Assembly (NCBI GenBank): GCA_016209785.1
Contig: JACQVM010000277.1
Span: 1-10,409 of the forward strand
DNA: 10,409 nucleotides
Source of the DNA: Candidatus Melainabacteria bacterium
GTDB lineage: Bacteria > Cyanobacteriota > Vampirovibrionia > Obscuribacterales > Obscuribacteraceae
Direction of reading: 5' to 3'
The notes under the pieces were generated by a model. That model searched no databases and was not told the origin of the DNA. It worked only from the letters and a program-made list of their open reading frames with translations. Made by a program: the position numbers and the translations under genes. Below, in pieces: positions 1-6,276 of the stretch. Position 1 is the stretch's first letter; each line of letters opens with the position of its first letter.

Positions 1-2994
1 ATAGTAGACAGTGCAATCAAGAAACATCAAGACAAAGATTATGCAGGAGCCATTGAGCTTTATCAGCAAGCCATAGGCATCCGCCCAAAAAATGCTGGAC
101 TTTGGTTTAACCTTGCTGGTGCATATTACGCCCGTGAGGACTATGCTAAAGCACGCGATGGGTACAACAAAGCCTCTGAGTTAGATCCAAAAGGACAAGT
201 AGCAAATCTATACTTAATGGCTTTAATTGATGAGCACTTCGATAGAGCAATACAGGCAATTGAGTTTTATCAAAAATATTTAGCCGCCGCGCCTAGCGGG
301 CAGTATGCTGCATATGCTAAGGAGCGCATTAAGCTGCTTACTGCTAACCCCAAAGACACCATCAAAATTAAGTCTGAGACAGAACTAGCAAAAATCAAGG
401 AAGCTGAAGACTCTTTCCACAAGGCTATCTCAGCCCAGCAAGAAAAGAAATATGAAGAGGCAATTGTACTTTATCAAAAGGCCATTAATTTGCAGTTACA
501 AAATCCAGAGTACCCATATGCTCTTGGCACCCTGTTTCAACAAAAAGGTGACATAGATTTAGCCATCAACTGGTATCAAAAAGCCATTGAGCTGGATCCT
601 AAAAACAAAGACTTCCCAAAGGTATTGAGTGCTGCTTATGAACAAAAGGCTGCACCAATTATCGAAGAAGCTGTTAAGAAACACACAGAGGGCGACCTTC
701 AAAATGCCATCAGAGTCTATCAGCAAGCCTTAGAGATTGTACCCAAGCAAGCTAGGCTTTGGACCAACCTGGCAACAGCTTACCAAAATTCAGACAACTT
801 TCAAGCAGCACGGGAGGCGTATTTGAAAGGATTTGATCTTGATCCTAAGGGTGAAGTCGGTAATTGGTACTTCATTGGTGCCATCGACGAACATTTCGGA
901 CAAGGCACTGCTGCTCTTAAGGACTATCAGAAATATTTGTCGCTTGCAGCGGCAGGCCAATATGTAAGTTTAACGAAAGACAGAGTAAAAGCTCTTTCAG
1001 CAAATCCAAATGACACAACCAAACTTCAGACATCATCTGAAATAAAGGCCTCCAGGGAAGCATCCGAAGCTTATGATCAGGCCATAAAATTGCAGCAAGC
1101 AAACAAATTCGATGAAGCTTTGCCTTTGTATCAAAAGGCAGTTCAACTCATGCCCAAGGAAGCTGCATACAGCTACTCCTTAGGAACACTCTATCAAGCT
1201 AAAGGAAACTTTGATGGTGCAATTGAATGGTACAAGAAAGCTGTGGCACAAGATCCAAAAAACAAAGACTATCCTAAGTTTTTGGCTGCAGCTATTGAGT
1301 TAAAGGCTGCACCAATTATGGATGAGGCCATCCAAAAGCATAGTTCTGGCAACTTAACTGGGGCTCTTGAGCTTTATCAAAAAGCTTTAGCTATTGCTCC
1401 TAATGATGCTCATGGCTGGACAAACTTAGCTGCCTTATACCAACAAATGGATGATTTTACCCGCGCCCGAGAATGCTTCCAGAAAGCACTGGATCTTAAT
1501 CCTAAAGGAGAAATTGACAATTACTATTTCATTGCCCTAATTGATGAGCATTTCGGACAGGGCAGCCGGGCACTGCAAGACTACCAAAAATATGTATCTC
1601 TAGCCGGTGCACGTCAATACACCCAAGCATCACAGGACCGTATTAAGGTCTTAACAATCAATCCAAATAACACCCAAAGGCTAACCACGCAAGCAGAAGC
1701 CAAAAACATTCAAGAAGCATCGTCAGCTTACGAGCAAGCAATCAAATTACAACAAGAAAACAAGTTTGATGAAGCACTGCCCTTGTACCAAAAGGCTATT
1801 GGGCTCATGCCCGCCGAACCTGCTTATAATTTTGCCCTGGCAACGCTTTATCAGTCCAAAGGTGATTTTGACAACGCTATTGAATGGTACAAGAAAGCTG
1901 CTTCACTTGATCCTAAGAATAAGGATTATCCTAAGTTTTTAAATTCCGTCTATGCTTTAAAAGCATCCCCGCTGATGGATGAAGCCATTGCAAAACATGG
2001 TGCAGGCGACATAGCTGCCGCAATTGAGCTGTACCAAAAGGCTTTAGCCATTGTGCCCAACAACGCACATGGTTGGACAAATCTAGCTGGAGCTTATCAG
2101 GCTATAGATAACTTTGCCAAAGCTCGAGATTCTTATCAAAAAGCCTTGACTCTAGATTCGAAGGCAGAAGCTGAAAACTGGTATTTCATTGCCACCATTG
2201 ATGAACACTTTGCTCAAGGTGCAAAAGCATTGCAAGAGTATCAAAGATACATAGCTGCCTCCCCCAAAGGGAATTATGTTGCCTTAGCTTCTCAACGCAT
2301 AAAAGAGCTGACACTTAACCCTAGCAAAACACAAAAGCTAGCAACACAAACTGAGCAAAAGCAGTCGGCCGAGGCCAGTACTGCTTTTGATGCAGCAGTT
2401 AAGTTACAACAAGAAAACAAGTTTGATGAGGCTATCGCTGAATACAAAAAAGCTATTGCCCTTTCATCTAATGACCAGTCCTATTGGTACAGTTTAGGAA
2501 CTTGTTACCAAGCCAAGGGTGACAATGATGAAGCTATAAATTCTTACAGCAAGGCATCAGCACTTAACCCACAGGAAGCATCATACAAGCAACTGATAAA
2601 GCAGCTCAAGGCAGCCAAGGCAGCTCCGTTGCTTGAATCAGCCTTTAAGAAACAGACCACTAAAGACAATATGGGCAATTATGATCTCCCGGGTGCCATT
2701 GCTGACTACGAAGCAGCACTTAAAATTGACGATGACCCCACCACAAGGCTTAATTTAGGCACAGCACACCAAGGGAGCAACAACTTACAAAAGGCTCTTG
2801 GAGAGTACAAAAAGGCCCTGACAATGGATCCTAAGCAATGTGATGCTTATTACTACCTGGGCACAATTTACGAAAACATGAAGCAGCCAGCTTTAGCACT
2901 TGCTGAATACAAAAAGTGTATCCAGTGCTCACCAGTTGGGTCCAATGCAGCCGCAGCTAGGGCAAGAGTAAAGGCATTGGGTGGGCCTAAAAAT
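1..2994 (+). repeat. Tandem 657-bp (219-codon) coding super-repeat, four full units plus a partial fifth
   Basis: The same register point (I/L-x-[DE]-x-A-[IVF]-x-K-[HQ]) falls at 1, 658, 1315, 1972 and 2629, so successive units are exactly 657 bp apart. A second landmark, IDEHF, begins at 226, 883, 1540 and 2197, again 657 bp apart. Units are well diverged at DNA level, but some stretches are still identical: 1747-1772 matches 2404-2429 over 26 bases. The array evidently continues upstream. Unit boundaries are arbitrary; the period is not. Confidence 0.92.
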
Positions 2995-2997
2995 TAA
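1..2997 (+). CDS. Giant TPR-repeat protein, C-terminal part (5' end outside the window)
   Basis: The reading frame is open from base 1 to the TAA at 2995-2997, giving 998 visible residues. The first in-frame ATG (217) lies in the middle of a repeat, and the repeat pattern continues back to base 1, so the true start is upstream. The protein is almost wholly tetratricopeptide repeats, with typical signatures such as GALELYQKALAIAPND and NLATAYQ. These are arranged in a 219-residue super-repeat of about five regular TPRs plus an irregular segment (IDEHFGQG, then DRxKxLxxNPxxT). The last unit is shorter and altered: it carries a small insertion near 2650-2690 (TTKDNMGNYDLPG) and ends with a final TPR. 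No membrane segment or enzymatic motif is visible. TPR arrays form superhelical protein-binding scaffolds, so a scaffold or assembly role is likely; partner and location are unknown. The downstream gene is also a TPR protein on the same strand, 144 bp away. Confidence 0.93.
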   Translation: MVDSAIKKHQDKDYAGAIELYQQAIGIRPKNAGLWFNLAGAYYAREDYAKARDGYNKASELDPKGQVANLYLMALIDEHFDRAIQAIEFYQKYLAAAPSGQYAAYAKERIKLLTANPKDTIKIKSETELAKIKEAEDSFHKAISAQQEKKYEEAIVLYQKAINLQLQNPEYPYALGTLFQQKGDIDLAINWYQKAIELDPKNKDFPKVLSAAYEQKAAPIIEEAVKKHTEGDLQNAIRVYQQALEIVPKQARLWTNLATAYQNSDNFQAAREAYLKGFDLDPKGEVGNWYFIGAIDEHFGQGTAALKDYQKYLSLAAAGQYVSLTKDRVKALSANPNDTTKLQTSSEIKASREASEAYDQAIKLQQANKFDEALPLYQKAVQLMPKEAAYSYSLGTLYQAKGNFDGAIEWYKKAVAQDPKNKDYPKFLAAAIELKAAPIMDEAIQKHSSGNLTGALELYQKALAIAPNDAHGWTNLAALYQQMDDFTRARECFQKALDLNPKGEIDNYYFIALIDEHFGQGSRALQDYQKYVSLAGARQYTQASQDRIKVLTINPNNTQRLTTQAEAKNIQEASSAYEQAIKLQQENKFDEALPLYQKAIGLMPAEPAYNFALATLYQSKGDFDNAIEWYKKAASLDPKNKDYPKFLNSVYALKASPLMDEAIAKHGAGDIAAAIELYQKALAIVPNNAHGWTNLAGAYQAIDNFAKARDSYQKALTLDSKAEAENWYFIATIDEHFAQGAKALQEYQRYIAASPKGNYVALASQRIKELTLNPSKTQKLATQTEQKQSAEASTAFDAAVKLQQENKFDEAIAEYKKAIALSSNDQSYWYSLGTCYQAKGDNDEAINSYSKASALNPQEASYKQLIKQLKAAKAAPLLESAFKKQTTKDNMGNYDLPGAIADYEAALKIDDDPTTRLNLGTAHQGSNNLQKALGEYKKALTMDPKQCDAYYYLGTIYENMKQPALALAEYKKCIQCSPVGSNAAAARARVKALGGPKN

Positions 2998-3141
2998 AAA
3001 AATGTCCTAATTTCTTAAGTCTAACTGTATACTTGACAGGCCAATATTGTTGCATCTGTCCTATTGACACTCAGATCAAACCCGGGAACTTTCCAGTAGA
3101 TACTGACGACCTTTTATACAGCAAGACTAGAGAACCAAGAC
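2998..3141 (+). promoter_or_regulatory. Intergenic spacer with weak promoter candidates
   Basis: This 144-bp gap separates the two TPR genes. It contains two perfect TTGACA hexamers, at 3033-3038 and 3064-3069, but neither has a convincing -10 box 16-18 bp downstream (best: TGTCCT at 3057-3062). A TATACA at 3115-3120 lies close to the next start but lacks a good -35. No hairpin followed by a T tract is seen after the upstream stop, so readthrough from gene 1 is possible. The ATG at 3142 has only a poor purine stretch (AGAGAA, 3129-3134) as ribosome binding site. Confidence 0.25.
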
Positions 3142-3816
3142 ATGGTCGAAGCACAAGGTGAGATTTTAGCTAAAGACATAACTGCTACAACAGCAGGTGT
3201 CTCAATTAATGGCAGCTCGCCAACGAGTACAGAGGCTATTGTCGATGGTGTGCCTACAATACAACCAGTTGGTCCAGCAAAGGTCTTAGTCCAACAAAGA
3301 CAAGACACAAGAGATCTGGAAGCTCTAAAACTCCAGGTTGCCTCAGCAATAGCTCAACGTGAGTACACACAGATAATCCCACTACTCACGACACTTATCA
3401 CCAAGCAGCGTCAACTATTAGGGGAAACCAACCAGGAAGTAGCTAGCAGACTCTGCGATCTTGCAGACTGGTATAAGCTTGCAGGAGATTATGCCAGTGC
3501 ACATAAGCTCTATCGGCAAGCCCTAGACTTAAAAGAGCGTGCTTTGGGTGCTGAACATCCAAGTGTTGCTGCCATATTGACTCATCTTGCTCTCATCCAT
3601 ATGGACGAGCATAGTTATGACCAAGCAGAAGCATTTTTTAAGCAGGTTTTGGCCATTGATAGAAAGTTATTTGGCTCACAGCACCCGCTTATTGCCAATG
3701 ACTTGCAACGATATGCAGTCTTGCTTGCTAAAACCAAGCGATTTGACCAGGCTAAGCAAATGTATGCCGAAGCCAACGCCATACGCATTAAGCTTAACCA
3801 ATACCAGCTTGTCTAA
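3142..3816 (+). CDS. Small kinesin-light-chain-type TPR protein
   Basis: This 224-residue protein starts at ATG 3142. An in-frame stop at 3097-3099 and the absence of another ATG/GTG/TTG between fix the start, although the ribosome binding site is weak. Residues 1-50 are Ser/Thr/Ala/Val-rich, with no clear signal peptide or membrane helix, and are probably disordered. Residues 55-220 are helical and hold TPRs of the 42-residue kinesin-light-chain class: the Gly of the L-G-x-x-H-P turn recurs at G94, G136 and G178, exactly 42 residues apart (ETNQ, AEHP and SQHP after the Gly). The signature DYASAHKLYRQALDLKERALG is typical. Such repeats bind peptides or other proteins, and are common in cyanobacteria and their relatives. 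Lying between a giant TPR protein and a multi-domain protein, it may be an adaptor for one of them; that is inference. Confidence 0.88.
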   Translation: MVEAQGEILAKDITATTAGVSINGSSPTSTEAIVDGVPTIQPVGPAKVLVQQRQDTRDLEALKLQVASAIAQREYTQIIPLLTTLITKQRQLLGETNQEVASRLCDLADWYKLAGDYASAHKLYRQALDLKERALGAEHPSVAAILTHLALIHMDEHSYDQAEAFFKQVLAIDRKLFGSQHPLIANDLQRYAVLLAKTKRFDQAKQMYAEANAIRIKLNQYQLV

Positions 3817-3911
3817 CAGCGGACACTACGACTGCGATGGGAAGTTCCCCATTGTAGGCAGACTATAAGCTTCATAAGCTACTGTAACTAGTCCCAGAGG
3901 GGTCAATTGCC
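3817..3911 (+). promoter_or_regulatory. Short spacer: weak hairpin and ATAAGCT direct repeat
   Basis: The 95-bp gap upstream of the GTG-start gene contains a small inverted repeat (ATGGG at 3837-3841 with CCCAT at 3848-3852, six-base loop) without a T tract, so it is not a standard terminator. It also holds a direct repeat of ATAAGCT at 3865-3871 and 3874-3880, nine bases apart, which could be a small operator or chance. No strong promoter was recognised. Confidence 0.2.
3896..3902 (+). promoter_or_regulatory. Shine-Dalgarno sequence that sets the GTG start at 3912
   Basis: AGAGGGG lies nine bases before GTG 3912, the expected spacing, and supports this GTG as the start. The next in-frame ATG is at 3987, with only GAGG (3978-3981) five bases ahead of it. 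That is a possible alternative start removing 25 residues. Confidence 0.6.
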
Positions 3912-6254
3912 GTGCCAGGCGATGTACAAATCCCGCAAACTGAGGCACGGGGAGCTAACGCAAACAGCTCTCCGACCGAGGCTCTCATGAGTCAAATTGA
4001 GGCACACCGTGAGCACGAGCGCTCACAAAGTTATTTAGGCAAAACTGTTGGAGCCATATGGCGTAACGACAATGAGTCTCTGCAAGAGCTTGAAATGCTT
4101 TATGCCCAAGCTCAGCACAAGTCCAACTCTAAAGACGTAGCAGCCGTTGCTGCCATGCAAAAGACCATCACTGACCATATCCAAGCCGACAAGCTGAGCT
4201 TATCTCGCCAGGATGAAATCATTGGCTACACGACAGGTTTCTTAAAGACAGCCGGGCTATTTATGCGCGGAAAACTTGGTCTAGCAGGCACTGTAACCAT
4301 GTATGCCTTGGATGAGATGCGTCCGAAGGATAACATGGGAACTCAACTCACTGACATGGGGCTAGGTGGACTTAAAGGAGCTGGACTAAAGGGCATGTTT
4401 GCTGTGCTTGGAGCCGCTAAGGTTGGAGTTGCTACCAAAGGAGTTGGCTTAGGTATAGGCTCACGTGTACATGACTTGTGCCTAACACGCAAGACTTATC
4501 TAAGTGCTGACAGCAGCTCACTGAGTTTAGCTGCCGGTGCCAAAAGAATTATTCTCGGCACATTTAACAAAGAAGCTATGTTTGCCGATGCAGCAGCGTT
4601 TATGTTTTCACACAGCCTGGTTGCAGGAGCTAACCGCATCTCTCATGATGCTATCGCTAATCGTCCACTTTTATCTACAATGCTAACCGGTAGCACATTT
4701 GGTATGTCCAATGGCGCCTGGGGTGAGATACAACGCCAACAAATGACTGGTGAAAAGCTTGATATAGCAAGAATTGCCCAGCATAGCCTGCTTCAAGGAG
4801 CACTAGATGGCATTGCTGCTGCCCCTGGAGGACTACAGGCTCGCCGTGCATCTAGAGTAAGTCAAACATCTATAGAATCTGGAGGCAAATCACTTGTTAG
4901 CCCAGATGCAGCAAACCAGCTTGCTGAAAGACAAGTAGCGTCTGTGGCTAGCTTGCTTATAGAACAACCTGCCACGACACCGGCAGACAAAGGTAAGGAT
5001 AGAAATGCAACCAGAGGCCGGCCGCCAGAGACCATGCTTGCCGATGGAAGCCGCCAGATAATAAAACCTGATGGCAGTATCGTCACCATTAAGCCCAATG
5101 GCGATGTTGTATTACAAACAGACGGTGAAAAACGAACAATCCAAAGGTCAGACGGCAAGATTATTGTTGAAAAGCCTGATGGACAAATAGTCGAGCGTCG
5201 ACCTAAGAGCACAATAAGACCAGAAGAAAAACCTTTAAATGTCGCCAGCATGAACATGGAATCAGTCGCACAAAGACTCTCCAATCCTGCCAACACACCA
5301 TTTACTTTAGATGGTGTTACTTATGCTTCTGTCGAGGCCTTCTATCGAACCCTGCCCATTCTCGACCCGGCTCGACGCTCAGAGGTTGCTCAACTCCACG
5401 GTAAAGCAGCTCTAGCGGTGGGTCGTGAGTACAGAAGTGTCACACACGGCTATTACTTAGGAGAGACATTTGAACTTGGCAGTCCACGGCATCACGAAAT
5501 TGTCGAGCAGTCCATTAGGGCTAAGTTTGAGCAAAATCCAGAGGTGGCAGCTCAGTTTATAAGCACACACCCACGTCCTATAATTCACAACACTGGTCGC
5601 CCAGAACGCCAAGGCACTAATTATCCATCTCATGTATTTACAGACACTCTGACAAAAATACGTCAAGAACTGGTAGACAAACAGACCGCTGGCAGTCAAA
5701 CTAGAGCTGATGCAGCATCGATTGACCAGGTAAAGTCAGCAGCACCAGCAGTTGAGAACGGTGACCAGACAAGCATGACCTCTTCCCCAGAAGTACATCC
5801 TAGGTCTGTATCCAGGATTCTGCGCGGCATTACACATCCAGGAGCCCGTGATGGCTTTAACATCAAGCTCTTAGAACGTGCTTTCAAAGGATTTGACCGC
5901 CTGGCCACTAACGTCTTAGGTTGGGGAGGGGACTCTATTGCCTTAGAATTGCAAGATGGAACAGTACTTAAAATTACCAATTGGCAATTAACACCAGAAA
6001 TGGGACTCCGACCTTTTGATGCTCCCATTCTTGAGCGTGGCACTCGCCAAGCTGACGGGCAGTCAATTCAATATTTCATACAACCTAAAGTAGAGCCTGC
6101 AACTCGTGCACAGCTTCTAGCATTTTACAAGGAGCTGGACAAACATGGTTATTACTTCCGGGAAGGAAGTATAAAACAGATAGGCTATTACCGGAGCTTA
6201 GACAAGATAGTGCTCATAGATCCTTGGGCTGTAGAGAAGCTACCCGGCAAGTAA
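3912..6254 (+). CDS. Multi-domain protein: glycine-rich helical module, DG-hairpin repeats, NADAR (YbiA-like) domain, kinase-like tail
   Basis: The product has 780 residues. Residues 1-100 are charged and helical. Residues ~105-320 are Gly/Ala-rich helices (GLGGLKGAGLKGMFAVLG; later GSTFGMSNGAWGEIQRQ) of unknown function, possibly membrane- or surface-associated, with no signal peptide. Residues 378-430 carry six [DN]G turns about nine residues apart, resembling the G-box / TCP10-C beta repeat. Residues ~452-587 match NADAR: LSN (456-458), PFTLDGVTYASVEAFY with Glu475 at the conserved acidic position, and IRAKFEQNPEV (535-545), very close to E. coli YbiA. The usual WGDG motif is absent, so activity is uncertain. 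NADAR enzymes cleave N-glycosidic bonds of riboflavin intermediates or of ADP-ribosylated guanine. Residues ~635-780 resemble a minimal kinase fold: a Gly loop at 670-675, Lys687 in VLKITN, and LIDPW with Asp770. The combination is unusual; overall function is unknown. Confidence 0.9.
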   Translation: MPGDVQIPQTEARGANANSSPTEALMSQIEAHREHERSQSYLGKTVGAIWRNDNESLQELEMLYAQAQHKSNSKDVAAVAAMQKTITDHIQADKLSLSRQDEIIGYTTGFLKTAGLFMRGKLGLAGTVTMYALDEMRPKDNMGTQLTDMGLGGLKGAGLKGMFAVLGAAKVGVATKGVGLGIGSRVHDLCLTRKTYLSADSSSLSLAAGAKRIILGTFNKEAMFADAAAFMFSHSLVAGANRISHDAIANRPLLSTMLTGSTFGMSNGAWGEIQRQQMTGEKLDIARIAQHSLLQGALDGIAAAPGGLQARRASRVSQTSIESGGKSLVSPDAANQLAERQVASVASLLIEQPATTPADKGKDRNATRGRPPETMLADGSRQIIKPDGSIVTIKPNGDVVLQTDGEKRTIQRSDGKIIVEKPDGQIVERRPKSTIRPEEKPLNVASMNMESVAQRLSNPANTPFTLDGVTYASVEAFYRTLPILDPARRSEVAQLHGKAALAVGREYRSVTHGYYLGETFELGSPRHHEIVEQSIRAKFEQNPEVAAQFISTHPRPIIHNTGRPERQGTNYPSHVFTDTLTKIRQELVDKQTAGSQTRADAASIDQVKSAAPAVENGDQTSMTSSPEVHPRSVSRILRGITHPGARDGFNIKLLERAFKGFDRLATNVLGWGGDSIALELQDGTVLKITNWQLTPEMGLRPFDAPILERGTRQADGQSIQYFIQPKVEPATRAQLLAFYKELDKHGYYFREGSIKQIGYYRSLDKIVLIDPWAVEKLPGK
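5046..5200 (+). repeat. Six nine-residue DG beta-hairpin repeats (G-box / TCP10-C-like)
   Basis: Within the 780-residue protein, [DN]G pairs have their Gly at residues 379, 388, 397, 405, 415 and 424, giving a pattern of the type DGSxxIIKPDGSIVTIKPNG. This alternation of Asp/Asn-Gly turns with hydrophobic strands is known from the C-terminal G-box of TCP10/CPAP proteins, a solvent-exposed single-layer beta sheet. It could serve as a spacer or binding strip between the N-terminal module and the NADAR domain. The period is about 27 bp. Confidence 0.6.
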
Positions 6255-6276
6255 GAAGACACCACAGGGCATAATG

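Noticed and set aside
217..219. ATG as start of the first gene
   Set aside because: The frame is open to base 1 and the repeat unit is already complete upstream of this ATG, so it is an internal methionine.
3033..3069. Two TTGACA boxes as a strong promoter for the small TPR gene
   Set aside because: The -35 hexamers are perfect, but no acceptable -10 lies at normal spacing from either; kept only as a low-confidence note.
3837..3852. Inverted repeat after the small TPR gene as a terminator
   Set aside because: The stem is only five or six pairs and no T tract follows.
3587..3868. Overlapping plus-strand open frame inside and beyond the small TPR gene
   Set aside because: It overlaps clear TPR coding in another frame, has no ribosome binding site and encodes an unstructured, odd composition.
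4862..6043. Minus-strand open frames opposite the NADAR protein (4862-5296, 5457-5699, 5696-6043)
   Set aside because: These are antisense shadows of a well-supported domain protein; their translations show no domain features.
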